A program made the translations under genes and the position numbers. The notes beneath the pieces are model-generated. The model was given only the letters and a program-made list of their open reading frames with translations. It was not told the origin of the DNA and did not search any database. This document shows, piece after piece, positions 1 to 44,684 of a DNA stretch of 64,000 bases; the first letter of the stretch is position 1, and each line of letters begins with the position of its first letter. The DNA is from Acanthochromis polyacanthus. Its lineage: Eukaryota; Chordata; Actinopteri; Pomacentridae. The stretch is from contig NC_067119.1 of NCBI RefSeq assembly GCF_021347895.1, positions 2,926,534-2,990,533 on the forward strand, given 5' to 3'.

Positions 1-47
1 ACTTGGATGGATGTAAAACTGATTCTTTCTTTCTTTCTTTCTTCAGG

Positions 48-31802
<31,755 letters not shown>

Positions 31803-33665
31803 TCCAGGACTCAACTCCTCCACCGACTCCAGCCGAGGACACCTGGAGACACCTGGAAAGACCTGGAAACATCTGGAAACACCTGGAAACACCTGCTGGG
31901 AGGAACCAGACCAAGAGTGGACCTGGTTTAAGAAGCAAAGTGTCCGTCATCAGTCCCATAGTTTAACCCTCTGATCCCTTGACCACTTCTTGTCTCATTC
32001 TTCTTCCCTGTGACCTCATTTTTCTCACATTCTTGCTTCATTTGTTCTTACTATGTTTTATTTTTTGTCACCGTGACCTCATTTATCTTCACTCGTGGGC
32101 TCAATTTTCACAGATTTTTTTTTTCTACAACAACTGAAAAAATCTACAACCTTCACAAACTGGACAAGACAATTAGTTTGTTTCATTGTAATTCCTTACA
32201 TTATTACATTTTTAAAAATCTTTTTTTCAGTTATTTTGCATCTCATTTGATTGCTTTATGTGTGTTTGGGGCATTTTTTTGTCTCCCTATGGTCATTTTG
32301 TGTCTCATTTCTGTAGTTTTCTGCCCGGTTTATGTTGTTTTTTGTCTTGTTTTCTTAGTTTCTTTGTTGTTTTTGTCATTTTGTGCCATGTTTAGGTAGT
32401 TTTGTGTTTTGTTTTTGTCACTTCCTGTCTTGTTTTTGTCATTTTGTGTCACTATACGACACTTTTGTTTCCTGTTGTGTCTTTTCTTTCTCATTTTGGT
32501 TCTAGTTTTTCTCATGACAGTTTACACTCCACCGTTATCTTTCCTGTCGTGTTGCATCATGTTTGTATTGTTTTGCGTCTCATTTTGGACATTTTATGAC
32601 ACTTAGGGACAGTTCTGTCTCTTTGTGGTTCTTTTCTGTCTTGTTTTTGTCGTTTTCTGTTTCAGTTTTGCAGGTTTGTCTCATTTTTGTCAGTTCATGT
32701 CATCACAGTTTGTGGAAGTGTTTTTTTTTTGTCGTTTTCTTTCTTGTTTTTGAAGTTTTGTCGTGTTTTTGTCGTTTTCTTTCTCATTTTGGGGTTCTGA
32801 GGGTTAAATTATGTCAAAGGAAACCCACACACACACAAAAAAAACCTCCACTGTTCTTATTGTTTGTATTCCAAACTCAAAATTTCATGTTTTTCTGGTT
32901 TATTGGGGATGAATTGGATGAAAAACAAACTGAATTTTTGTTGTTTTGACAGTAAGTTGTCCACCATTTAAAGTTTAGAAGAGTTGACAGACTCTAAAAC
33001 AGTAGAACTTTAAAATCACCTCTGAGATATTTCTAAATAACCAAAGAAAAAACGGTTTAACTTGTGTTTTATCTCTAATACCTGCTCTTATTATTGTCAT
33101 ATCTCTCCTTCAAACCTCCCTTTTTCAGCTCCTGTTGATTATTTATCGGTCGTTTGTTTCAGTTCTGGTTTGAATTCGTCCTCGAACGTCGTCTGGAGTC
33201 GGAGACGAAGCGGAGTCACCGGTTAGCGGGAAAAGATGGATTAAATTATTTCTCAACTGAATATAACTGCATGACTAGAATATTTAATACAGATACTGTT
33301 TATGGAATATTATTTAATTTTAGCGTCCGGCGCGGCCCAACAGGAAGCAGAAACGACCTGAAACAAGATCCTGTTTCCGCTTGTTGCCGTGCCGACGCTC
33401 CTGCAGGATATTTATTAGTCGTAGCACATTTCCATTTAGCGCGACGCTCCTGATGCCGCCGACGGTTCCTCATCGGGTCAACTGATGCCAGATCTGCTCC
33501 CAGCGCAGACAGAAAGATTCCTGACACTTGAAGTATGGTTGAAGTGTTTTCGTCTCGTGTTTAACTCCGGCGTACTGTGTTTTTATATCACCGATACCTC
33601 TTTGTACAAAACTAAAGTATGGAGAATGTGTACTGTTGATAATAAACTGAAGCCTAAAGGTACTG
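31803..33665 (+). other. adamtsl2: Probable adamtsl2 3' UTR
   Basis: From the stop codon to just beyond the first canonical AATAAA that I find (33641-33646), about 1.85 kb. It contains a T/G-rich degenerate repeat (about 32215-32790). The true poly(A) site is inferred, not shown. A variant ATTAAA occurs near 33238. Confidence 0.4.
33641..33646 (+). terminator. adamtsl2: Candidate poly(A) signal of adamtsl2
   Basis: AATAAA followed within 60-80 bases by a GT-rich stretch. It is the first canonical hexamer seen downstream of the stop. Confidence 0.35.
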
Positions 33666-35749
33666 ACTTGTATTTCAATTAAATAACTCAAATCAACGTG
33701 AAATGTGTCTGTCGGTTTTATTTCAAGTCAAAAATCAGCCTCTTATGTTGGTAAACGTCAACGTGAAGACATCATGGAAGCAGCCTGTGACTTTACTCAT
33801 ATAATAACATCTGTTCCTCTGTGGACACCAGTTTGACGTTCCACATCAACATTTTTGCATAGAAATAGCAAGAAAACTGGATTTCATTTTCAGGGGGCAA
33901 TAATTCCAAAAGTGGCCCAAATAATTCAAAAATCATCCAAGACAGCTTAAACCCAATAAAGGTCCCAGATGACGGAAAAAATGTCGAAAATAATCAAAGA
34001 TGTGTCGAAAACTACTCAAAAATAGTCAAAAACTGATGAAAATCTGCCTATTATTTGTTCAGAACACCTCAAAATTATCAAAACTACCTTAAAAACCTTC
34101 CAAAACGACTCAAAGTGTATAAATAGAATAACAATAGTACTGTCTTATGTCATAATAATAACAAAAACTGGACTCTTGTCTTACTATGTATGCAACACGT
34201 CCTATCTTATTGAGACTATCACCTTGATTTGAAAATGTCACACTTTCCTCCCCCCCATTTTTAAGGACCAATAAAGAAAGATTTGGCCCAAATTACTAAA
34301 AATAAATGCCCCAAATTACACAAATAACTGAAGATTTCACTGAAACTATTGAGAAAAAATGTCATTGTAGTGCATCAAAATAGTGACAAACTGGAACCTT
34401 TTCTTGCTTTATGTGCAGGGCTCCAGCTCAGCCCCTTCACTCTCTCAGGCCACACTCCCAGTATCACGTGGGCAAAAAAAAGAAAAGACAGTTCCGCTTT
34501 GCTGTTACGGGAATATGTAACCTTTGGGGGAATCCAGTCCGCGTTTTTACTCCAGAGAACTCCAGGTTTGTGAAAATCCGGTCCGCATTTTCCGTCCTCC
34601 TCCCCAGTCACTGTGGCTGTCTCTGAGCTGCCCGGGAGCTTTAAATGATCGTGGAGGAGGGATTCCAGTCAATCAGACCGACATTCACCTCTTTTCAGGG
34701 ACCTGTTAAGGCTTTAGAAGAAGTGTGTCGCTCCGTTGCTGTCAGTGGGCTGTTAGTCTCAAACTGAAGGCTGCTATCATGTCACTGAAACGTTTTGTTT
34801 CACAGATTCGAACACAGAACTTCCAGGAGATATACGTTGTAATAGTAAAAATAATAATTCTCAGTTTACTTTTTTGTTTTTGGTTGATATTTTTCTTTAT
34901 TGTGGTGTGTATTTATTTTATGTTTTTATTGTCTTTTAAAATTTTGTCATCGCCGATATTTTTATTAATTTCAAATATTTTCAGAAGTTTTTGAGTTTTT
35001 TTTCAGATTTTGGCATCTTTTTAATGTTTTGTTTCTGATGTTTATTTGTTCTCAGTTTCTTTTTAAAATATTTCATTGTCTTCTCTGAAATTTTTGTGTC
35101 TTTTTTTATGATTTTATAGCTTTTTTGAAATTTTTATTTATCTGTCAGAGTGTTAGAGGAGCAGTGCAGTCAAAGTGCATGGACATATGGGTAAATCTAT
35201 TTACTTTCTGTCCCCTTCTTCACATTCACGTCTTTATTTTCCTGAGATTTTCCTCGTTGCATCACCTTCTTCCTGACATTGCGCTTCCTGGATCTGCTGC
35301 AGATTCCATCCACGCCCGGCTGAGCTTTGGTTGTCGTATCGGAGCCGAGAAGCTTCTGTGTTCGCCATGAAAAATGCATCGACATTGTCTCCGAGCACAT
35401 TCACATTCAGCAGCCATTTGGGCCACAAGTGTTTCCAGCTGAGCAGCAACGGGTCCGTGAAGAGCCTTTAGTCCCGTTGAAGCAATACAAAGACGCACCT
35501 TTTTATCTTTGGTTTTATTCTACAGACACATACAGAAGAGGAGGAAACTTCACTGGGGTTGTACACCGTGAGAATAAAACACAAATCACATAAGAACTGA
35601 AGATACAGCAGCGAAGACAACAGATAAAATACAGTACCATGAAATAAATAAAAGAGTCGTAAATCTGGCAGCAAAGGCGACAGGATTAATGTTTCATTTT
35701 TCTGCATTTTTGGAGGCTTTTCTACAGCATTTTATAAATATTTTGTCCT
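33666..35749. other. Gene-free, A-rich then T-rich
   Basis: 33890-34110 and 34260-34340 have AAAATGTCGAAAATAATCAA-like phrases, the reverse of the T-rich family on +. 34380-34720 is less AT-rich but shows no coding or TE signature. No gene found. Confidence 0.5.
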
Positions 35750-35890
35750 TCAGAGGAGCCATGGGTGTCTTGGTGGCCTCCCTCAATCGTCTTGTTTGCT
35801 ATTTTTTTAAGGGTTTAGGGAAGATTCACACATTTTCTTTCCGCCTCTTGATAATAGATTTAACTCCAAGAGATGTTCAGTGACTGAATG
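35750..35890. mobile_element. Fragment of a DNA transposon shared with intron 2
   Basis: GGTGTCTTGGTGGCCTCCCTC (35764-35784) is the same as the arm of the 2484-2833 element, and the following CTCCAAGAGATGTTCAGTGAC looks like a teleost DNA-transposon relic that I recall. No ends seen. Confidence 0.5.
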
Positions 35891-36727
35891 TTGACAATAA
35901 AACATCACATTAACTGAAATTTCCTTTTTCTTTAAACTGTCTTTGTTCTCATTTGATTAAACATTTCTTTTGAAGATACTTCTAGCTTGTAGTTGATGTT
36001 AGCCAGCGTTGTGGGAGCGTTCTCTGCCAGGTGGGATGAAAGGAGAAAACAGGATTCTCTGCACCAAAGTCTCATGAATGCCTTTTAAGTCCCAGAATGG
36101 TTTGTCGGTTCCTCCCTCCATATCTCAGACCGTCTACAGTAAACGTTCTCCTCTGCTGCCTCCGTCCTGCTTCTTCGTGACCCGTCGGCTTCCTGAGCGT
36201 AATGAATGCCGGCCTGCTGTCCCCTCAGGGCCGATCTGCCCACTCCTTCTGATTCAGCCGTTCATGTTCATGTCACCGGCTATGCTAATATCCACAACGC
36301 TATGCTAATCAGCGCCGATGAATATTCATGAAGTTGTTGGGACGCATTGGGGATGACAGCTGGAAGTCACTGCAGGAAGAGGAGAAGCTGAACTTTGCTG
36401 CTCTAAAGGGAGGTCGCTGGTTTGATTTAAAGACAGGAAGCTGCTGCAGAAACTGAAATATCTGCTGTGCATTATGAGTATTTTGAACATTTAGAACACT
36501 GTAAAATACTTATTTATTAAATTTTATGGAAAACTTGCAAAAAATATTGTTATTCTCTACATTTAGAGGAGTCTTTGCAATACAAACAGCTCTTATGTGT
36601 TTCTTTTTACTTTTCTGCTGATGTTCCGACGTTTTTGTAAAGCTGCTGTGAGATTATTGAACAATTGTTTTATCTTATGTAACAGCTTTTAAATGAATGA
36701 ATCCATGGACAGACATGACAGACAGAC
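35891..36727. other. Gene-free stretch, nothing recognised
   Basis: Mixed composition, with no repeat or coding evidence. Confidence 0.5.
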
Positions 36728-36971
36728 ACATGCTTCACATCATGATGCTGCCTCCACCATGCTTCACATCATGATGCTGCCACCACCGTGCTTCACATCA
36801 TGATGCTGCCACCACCGTGCTTCACATCATGATGCTGCCACCACCGTGCTTCACATCATGATGCTGCCACCACCGTGCTTCACATCATATCATGATGCTG
36901 CCTCCACCGTGCTTCATCATGATGCTGCCTCCACCATGCTTCACATCATGATGCTGCCTCCACCATGCTTT
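36728..36971 (-). repeat. 29-bp minisatellite, about 8 copies
   Basis: Same unit as at 5728-6160 (CTGCCACCACC or CTGCCTCCACC variants), same orientation. Confidence 0.95.
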
Positions 36972-38323
36972 TGTCACTTTGGAGTCTGTTTTTTGTTTGT
37001 GTTTGGCTGGCATTTGTCTTTTGTCTTTGTAGCCCCGTTGAAAATAGGGCACTTAATTACATTGATGGCCTGAAAAATTATTGGGTTGTTATGTAAAAAT
37101 TTGTAAAACTAAAAGTAATTGAGTTAACTACGACATTAAAATAGTTAATTCATGTTAATTTGTGTGTAAACAAAATGGTTATTTACATAGTTAAAATAAA
37201 CTGTATAGGAAAGAATGTGTGTGTGTGTGGGGGGGGGGTGATCTAACTAATTACATTTCGCAGATGAGAATATGAAAAACACAGACTACTCCTTTTTATT
37301 TGCAGTTAACTGTTTATTGGTCAAGGGTTAAAGGTCAAGTTGTTTTTCTGTGCGGGGATTGGTCGAGAATGAGGAAGCGAATGTGAGGGGGCGGGAGGAA
37401 GAAATGGTAGATGTATGTTGGGAGCATAGACTAGAAGAGGAGACGGTGAGTTGAGAGGTGCAGAAGTTGATCAAGGTTTTTAGAGTCCAAGTGTCTAATG
37501 ATTAGACTTACTTAGTAAATCCTGTTTGTTGCCTTGTTAGCTGTGTGTAGGTAAGGATTGCAGGTGCACAGATGTTGTTTTTATGAGCTGATAAAGAATG
37601 AGATTCTGTGTGAGCGGGTTCAGGCTAACGCTAACGGCTAAGCTAACGGCTAAGCTACGGGCGGGCTAGCGTCGTCACGGCTTGAGTGGATTTTGAACTG
37701 GATAGACTGAGGTGTTTCTGGATGAGGAGTTACCTGCTGCACCTCTGAACGTTTCTTTCCTGGGACATTAGATTGTTCGTCCAGCTGCTGACTTTTCCTA
37801 CACCGAGCTGTGGATTCTGCTAACCGCTAACTGTGAGTTTGCTAACTGTGGAGATCAACACACAGGCCTGGTTGGTGTGTGAGAGTGTGTGGCCCACAAA
37901 TCTATGAACAGTGCTTGGTGTTTAGTACAAGTTGTTTGTTTTGTGTCACATATAAGAACATTTGAGTGACATATTTGACCGTATTCCTCTGTGAGCTTGG
38001 TTAAGGTAACCTGAAATATTTTAAGGGAAATGTTTTGTGTTAGTTGTTAAATTAATTTTATGGGAAACCATCCCATTCAGTTTAAAATGTATTTTGTTAG
38101 TTTAAAAATTGTAAAATTGAAGGGAATATGTTTTTTGACAATTTATTTAAAACATTGAATTAAAATATTTTTATTTAGCTACAACTAAGTTGTTGGGGGT
38201 AAGTTATTTTAATTAGCATGTATTAACTGTGGATAGACCTAAAGGTTGAAGTTTTGTCAGCAAGGTAAGTCTGCTCCATGTCAGGTAAGCCTTAGGGTAG
38301 CTACCTTTAGTAGTAGGTTGTTG
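36972..38323. other. Gene-free; promoter-like motifs near 37.35 kb
   Basis: Contains GGGGATTGGTCGAG (inverted CCAAT) and GGGGGCGGGAGG within 60 bases (about 37355-37402), then repeated GCTAACGGCTAA near 37627-37655. These could be a promoter or the regulatory end of an old retroelement; no reading frame follows. Low certainty. Confidence 0.25.
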
Positions 38324-38638
38324 CTAGAGATACGGACCCGTACCCGTAGCCTGTGGACTACGGATACGGCACTTTCCATTTGCCAATCAGATACGCAAGA
38401 TCTGGTCACGTGACTCCCGGTAGACGCTAGCAGTACGGACCCGTAGCATCGGTACTACAGGTATGGACCCTAAACCTGACCCTAACACTAACCCTAACCT
38501 TTGCTTACCTTTCAACAGTTTGCAGTGGTTAGCAGCTTCTTGACTTGCGAGACTCGCGTATGGGTCCGTATCTGTCTGGCAAATGGAAAGTGCCGTATCC
38601 GTAGGCCACAGGCTACGGGTACAGGTCCGTATCTGTAG
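38324..38638. mobile_element. 315-bp fold-back element
   Basis: Arms of about 60 bp: AGATACGGACCCGTACCCGT on the left pairs with ACGGGTACAGGTCCGTATCT on the right, and GGCACTTTCCATTTGCCA pairs with TGGCAAATGGAAAGTGCC. It is non-coding inside, with a short CCCTAACACTAACCCTAACC run (38480-38500). Superfamily not assigned. Confidence 0.8.
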
Positions 38639-39342
38639 ACACTACCATAGTAGTACGAACCCAAACACCCAGTATCCTAATTTACCAATATTCCTACATT
38701 ACTGTCACTGTGTCGTGGTTTGTGGGTTTTTTATGTGTCTTTTTAGTTCTTTTTGGTGTTTTGTTATCATAGTGCATCTTTTTGTTATCTTGTACTGTTT
38801 TATTCCATCTTTTTGTGCTCATTTTTCATCTGTCTGCAGGTATTTTTGCCTCTGTCAGCATTTTTTTTTTTAAATACAAAGCGTCTTTTCTATCATCATT
38901 TGACTAATTTCTCATCCATCCTTTCAAACTGTGCATCTGAGCTTCCTGTATCTTCTTCTGTGTGAATGTGAACACCTGACTGCGCTGATGCAGGTCGTAT
39001 GTTCTGCTCCTCTGACCTTTATTTTCATGCAGCTGACACTTTTCTGGCTGTTTTGTTAAAGCGATCACATGCTGCCGTTTCTTCACCTCATCTGCATATT
39101 TAACAGCCTGACCCCGACTCTGGCAAACTTTTTAACCTTCGTTTATTGCTGCAGACTTTTAAAACGCTGTCATACTTCGTACAGGAAGCTCCTGACGACT
39201 CTTTTCACCTTCAGGCTTCCGCAGATAATTAAAAATCATCTGAACTTGAGAATAAGTTTCCCTGCGGCATGTTTGCTGTCATTGAAGCAGCTGAAGTCAT
39301 TAAAACAAACCAAGAAACGCTGGAGAAATGGGGACAGCATAG
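38639..39342. other. Gene-free stretch, T-rich then mixed
   Basis: No coding or clear repeat structure. Directly precedes the 19-bp array. Confidence 0.5.
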
Positions 39343-41232
39343 GGACATGAGGACGGTGTGGGGACAGGAGGATGGAGTACGGACATGAGGACGGTGTGGG
39401 GACATGAGGACGGTGTGGGGACATGAGGATGGAGTGGGGACATGAGGACGGTGTAGGGACAGGAGGATGGAGTAGGGACATGAGGACGGCGTGGGGACGT
39501 GAGGACGGCGTGGGGACGTGAGGATGGCCTGGGGACGTGAGGATGGCCTGGGGACGTGAGGATGGCCTGGGGACGTGAGGATGGCCTGGGGACGTGAGGA
39601 CGGCGTGGGGACGTGAGGACGGCGTGGGGACGTGAGGACGGCGTGGGGACGTGAGGACGGCGTGGGGACATGAGGACGCCGTGGGGACTTGAGGATGGAG
39701 TAGGGACATGAGGATGGAGTGGGGACATGAGGACGGTGTAGGGACAGGAGGATGGAGTAGGGACATGAGGACGGTGTGGGGACATGAGGACGGCGTGGGG
39801 ACGTGAGGACGGCGTGGGGACGTGAGGACGGCGTGGGGACGTGAGGACGGCCTGGGGACGTGAGGATGGCCTGGGGACGTGAGGATGGCCTGGGGACGTG
39901 AGGACGGCGTGGGGACGTGAGGACGGCGTGGGGACGTGAGGACGGCGTGGGGACATGAGGACGGCGTGGGGACTTGAGGATGGTGTGGAGACATGAGGAT
40001 GGCGTGGGGACATGAGGACGGCTTGAGGACAGCGTGGGGACATGAGGATGGCATGTTGACATGAGGACGGTGTGGGGACATGAGGACGACATGAGGACGG
40101 CTTGAGGATGGCGTGGGGACATGAGGATAGCGTGGGGACATGAGGACGGCGTGGGGACATGAGGACGGCGTGGGGACATGAGGACGGCGTGGGGACGTGA
40201 GGACGGCGTGAGGACATGAGGACGGCTTGAGGATGGCGTGGGGACATGAGGACGGCTTGAGGATGACGTGAGGACACGAGGACGGCGTGGGGACACGAGG
40301 ACGGCGTTGGGACATGAGGACGACGTGAGGACACGAGGACGGCGTGAGGACACGAGGACGGCGTTGGGACATGAGGACGGCTTGAGGATGACGTGAGGAC
40401 ACGAGGACGGCGTGAGGACATGAGGACGGTGTTGGGACACGAGGACGGCGTGAGGACACGAGGACGGTGTTGGGACACGAGGACAGCGTGAGGACACGAG
40501 GACGGTGTTGGGACACGAGGACGGCGTGAGGACACGAGGACCGTGTGAGGACATGAGGACGGCTTGAGGACGGCGTGGGGACATGAGGACGGCTTGAGGA
40601 TGACGTGAGGACACGAGGACGGCGTTGGGACACAAGGACGGCGTGAGGACATGAGGACGGCTTGAGGACGGCGTGGGGACATGAGGACGGCTTGAGGATG
40701 ACGTGAGGACACGAGGACGGCGTTGGGACACGAGGACGGCGTTGGGACATGAGGACGGCGTTGGGACACGAGGACGGCGTGAGGACACGAGGACGGCGTT
40801 GGGACACGAGGACGGCGTTGAGACACGAGGACGGCGTTGAGACACGAGGACGGCGTGAGGACATGAGGACGGCTTGAGGATGACGTGAGGACACGAGGAC
40901 GGCGTTGGGACACGAGGACGGCGTTGGGACATGAGGACGGCGTTGGGACACGAGGACGGCGTGAGGACATGAGGACGGCGTTGGGACACGACGACGGCGT
41001 TGAGACACGAGGACGGCGTGAGGACATGAGAACGGCTTGAGGACGGCGTGGGGACATGAGGACGGCTTGAGGATGACGTGAGGACACGAGGACGGCGTTG
41101 AGACATGCGGACGGCGTTGGGACACGAGGACGGCGTGAGGACACGAGGACGGCGTTGGGACACGAGGACGGCGTTGGGACACGAGGACGGCGTGAGGACA
41201 TGAGGACGGCGTGGGGACATGAGGACGGTGTA
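39343..41232. repeat. 19-bp CpG-rich minisatellite, about 99 copies
   Basis: Units of GGGGACATGAGGACGGCGT type. The left third carries GGGGACATGAGG / GGGGACGTGAGG, the right part GACACGAGGACGGCGTTGG with about three CpG per unit. There are block changes such as CTTGAGGATGACGTGAGG. All three minus frames stay open for over 600 codons because the unit lacks stops on that strand; not coding. Confidence 0.97.
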
Positions 41233-43020
41233 GGAATACGAGGACGCTGAGGTGCTGTCCGGCTCCAGCAAAAGCTCCATCACTGCGCTTCACTGAATCC
41301 TGTAGAAAAAAGGTTTCTTCTCATCTAAAAGTGGTCGGAGCATCAAACAGAGATCTTTGTGTTTCATTATTAATACCTCTGTTGGGTTCTTCGTCTTCTT
41401 CTGCAGCAGGAAGCTAAAGTTCTGGACAAACACAACCAGAAACCGTCTCTGTGTTTAGAGTGTCTCTGTGTGAGGAATATTAAATATGTCACACCAGCAG
41501 CCGTGATTTAAACCATAAAATGTAGAAGCAGCTGATTGTTGTTGAGAATCTGAGGGTTTTCCTTTTAACGTCTGAATTTAGGTTTTTCTTTGACCTCACT
41601 TTGTGTCTCATTTTCATCTTCATCTCTTTGTAGTTATTTTGTGTCTCTTTGAAGTCACTTTCTAATTATTTTGTGTCTCTTTGTTGTCATTTTGTGTCTT
41701 TATTTAGTCATTTTGTGTCTCTTTGTTATTAATTAGTCTTTTTGTGGTTATTTTGTGTCTTTTTCTAGTCATTTTGTGTCTCTTTGTTATTAATTAGTCT
41801 TTTTGTGGTTATTTTGTCTTTTTCTAGTCATTTTGTGTCTCTGTTATTAATTTGTCTTTTTCTAGTCGTTTTGTGTCTTTGTGGTCATCTTCATCTCTCT
41901 GTAGTCATTTTGTATCTCTTAGTTGTCATTTTGTGTGTTTTTGTTGTCATTTTGTGTGTCTTTGTGGTGATAATTTGTCTGTGTCATCATATTATGATCC
42001 TTTAAGGCCATTTTTCTATTTTCTGTTTTACTTGTGTCGTTTTTTGTTTCACTTTTATCATTTTGTCTATTTTTGGTCTTTTTGTGTTGTCGTTGCTTCT
42101 CGTTTTGAGGAGAAGATGTTTCAGAAGAAAAAACAGTTTAATTTGTTCAAAGGGGAAATTATCGGTAAATAAATGAATAAAAAGAGCAAAGGACTCCAGA
42201 TGTGGTATAAAATCCTGGCCCGTCAGCTGAGCGCTAACGGCCTGATGTGTGTTTTTAAGATCACCTCTCACACCTTGAACCGCTGGAAGCCGGAGACAGG
42301 AGGCTGCTTCCTGTGTTTGGTCTCCGGATCAGGGCCGGCGGTGGGATGACGCAGACGGACGGCGTGCTGACATCACGGCCCGTAACCTGAAGCTAACTGG
42401 ATGAGCTCCGTAAACAGCCAGGCCCGAGGCGGCGATCCGACCACAGCTGGAACCAGAACCACATCTGGAGCTCTGCAGACTAAACAGCAGCTGATCTGGC
42501 CAGACCTTCCAGACGCTAACGTAGCTTAGCATGAAGCAGACGCACACAGGGAGCTGAAGATCTGGTGTCACAACCTGGAGCTGGTTTCTGGACGTCAAAT
42601 AGTTCCACACAAACATGTTCAGTAGTGAAGTTCGGTGGTCATTGTATGTCTCTCTTGGTTATTTTGTATCTCTTTGGGGTCATTTTGTGTCTTTTTGTGG
42701 TTGTTTTGTGTCCGTTTAAGGCTATTTTGTGTCTCTTTGTAGCTATTTGTGTCGTTCAGAGGTCATTTTGTGTGTCTTTAAAGCTATTTAGTGAGTTTTT
42801 GTAGTTATTTTGTGTCTTTAAGGTTATTTTTTGTTTCTTTAAGGTTGTTTTGGGTCTCTTTGTAGTTATTTTGGGTCTCTTTAGGGTTATTTTTTTGTCT
42901 CTTTATGGTTATTTTGTGTCTCTAGTTAGTTTGTGTCTTTATTTGTGTCTTTTTATTGGAATTTTGTGTTGTTTTGGGGTCATTTTGTATCTCTTTAAGC
43001 TCATTTTGTATTTCCTTGTA
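41233..43020 (+). repeat. Gene-free, with two blocks of TTTTGTGTCTCTTTG repeat
   Basis: Blocks at about 41600-42080 and 42640-43020 belong to the same T-rich degenerate family as introns 13 and 15. Between them, 42200-42600 is GC-richer and shows no gene. Confidence 0.65.
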
Positions 43021-43021
43021 G

Positions 43022-43330
43022 TAGGGCCGCTCAATTAATCAAATTTTAATCACGATTACGATTATGTGTGGGAACATTTTTGTTCTGTTTGAACGATGTT
43101 TTTATATTTCATCTTAAGCTGCTGTCTCGTGCGCTTCTCCCTCGCTGGATTTCCCCTAAATGAAATAACTTACTCAGCTACCATTCAGACAGTTATTCCC
43201 TGTAATATTATTACGATTACAAAGGACTACATTTAAACTTACGCATTGATCCGGGCAGCAGTGTTCTCCACGCCGTCTCTCTCTCTTTTGCAGCTGTAGC
43301 GGTGTTGCACTTCTTTCTAAAATCGTGTTC
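43022..43330. mobile_element. One-ended hAT-like fragment
   Basis: AGGGCCGCTCAATTAATCAA, then TTTTAATCACGATTACGATT, resembles the terminus of teleost hAT-type elements that I recall. The opposite terminus is not found, so this is a fragment. Confidence 0.4.
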
Positions 43331-44168
43331 AAACTCGCCATATGAAAACGCAGAAATGGCTGCGAAATGGCTTCAAAAAATGTTGAAAATTACAAAAAAA
43401 ACTGTCCAATATTATATAAAAATGATCCAAAATTACACAGAAAATGTTCCAAATGACTCAAAAGATGTACAGAATCAATCAAAAATGGTTTAAATCTATT
43501 TAAAAATGAAACAATAATTAACTATAAATAACAATGAGGTTAATTTAATTGGTTCTGAACTTATATGTTTACAGTGTCTTTTTCAGCCTGCGTTTCTCCG
43601 GCTCTCTGCTGCCTGTTTCATCAATCGTCATAATCATCAATCGTATTCTTGTTTGTTCTTCAGCTGGTTGTAAACAGACTTCCTGTGCAGTGGGAGGAAA
43701 CGCCGTGGCTCTGCTGGTGTTCTGACAGAAATAAGGAGGAGAAGAAGGATTGTGATTGTGGCGGTTCGGCGTCACATTAATGATTCTGCAGCTCCTCAGG
43801 AAGCCGACTGGAACAAATCCTGCGGGACAAAGATCCTCCTCTGCTGCTGTACGAACACGTTTTATTCCCAGAGGATCAGAGCTCAGCTGACGGATCCAGA
43901 ACATCGACACCGGTTTGTTTGGACAGAATAAAACCGAAACATCTGAGGGATGTTTAAACTCTGCATCAGCTGATCTGAAACCAACGTCTAGTCGACGTAA
44001 CTTCATGGAACTGTCTGATTTTTCTACATAAAACCAATGAAATCTGACTAAAGTTCCCCCAAACCTCCTCAGCTCATCAGATTCTTCATCTGCTTTAACT
44101 TTAGTTCATTTAGTCAAAGTTTTACTTTCATGCTGTGAATATTTTCAGAAGTCCAGCTTCATCACTTT
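43331..44168. other. Gene-free stretch
   Basis: 43370-43500 has AAAATGATCCAAAATTACAC-like A-rich phrases; the rest is unremarkable. Confidence 0.5.
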
Positions 44169-44684
44169 TTAACCCTCGTGTCGCCCTGCGGGTCAAAACT
44201 GACCTGTTTTAAAGTTAGAAAATGTGGGAAAACAGTGAAACTTCTGATGTCCACATTTTCATCATTTTTGGGAGATTTTTGAATGTTTTTTGGTGGAAAA
44301 AATGTTAAAAACGTTTAAGAACATTCACAAAAAAATCAACCAAAATCCAGTAAAATTCACTGGATTTTGGTTGATTTTTATGTGAATGTTCAACATTTTT
44401 AACATTTCTTTTTTACATATAATATTAGACGTTTTAATGACATTTATGTAATCACTTTAGATATTTTTACTGATTTTGTGAAAATATTTACAAGAATTTT
44501 CTTGCCACATTTGGGGGATTTTTTTAAAATAAAACTTTTAAGGAATTATTGGAATTTTCTTCCTGAAGGTTTTGCAAATTTTCAGAAATTTGGGGAATTT
44601 TTTTTTGCTGAATTTTTGTATTTTTTTCAGACAAGGAAACAATATTTTTTGTTGCCTGTAAATGAAGACAACATGAAGGTTACT
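44169..44684. mobile_element. piggyBac-like TTAA element, copy 3
   Basis: Starts TTAACCCTCGTGTCGCCCTG. The right end reads AACATGAAGGTTAC, one base off TTAA. The interior matches copies 1 and 2 (AAAATCCAGTAAAATTCACTGG is a strong internal palindrome). Confidence 0.7.

Noticed and set aside
37340..37900. Promoter or LTR of an unrecognised gene
   Set aside because: CCAAT and GC-box motifs are present but no reading frame, primer-binding site or paired LTR was found; kept only as a low-confidence note.
38480..38502. Interstitial telomere
   Set aside because: Only three or four imperfect CCCTAA-like units inside a fold-back element.
39229..41293. Three overlapping minus-strand frames of over 600 codons
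   Set aside because: All three frames of a 19-bp array are open at once, which is a composition effect; no start context or domain.
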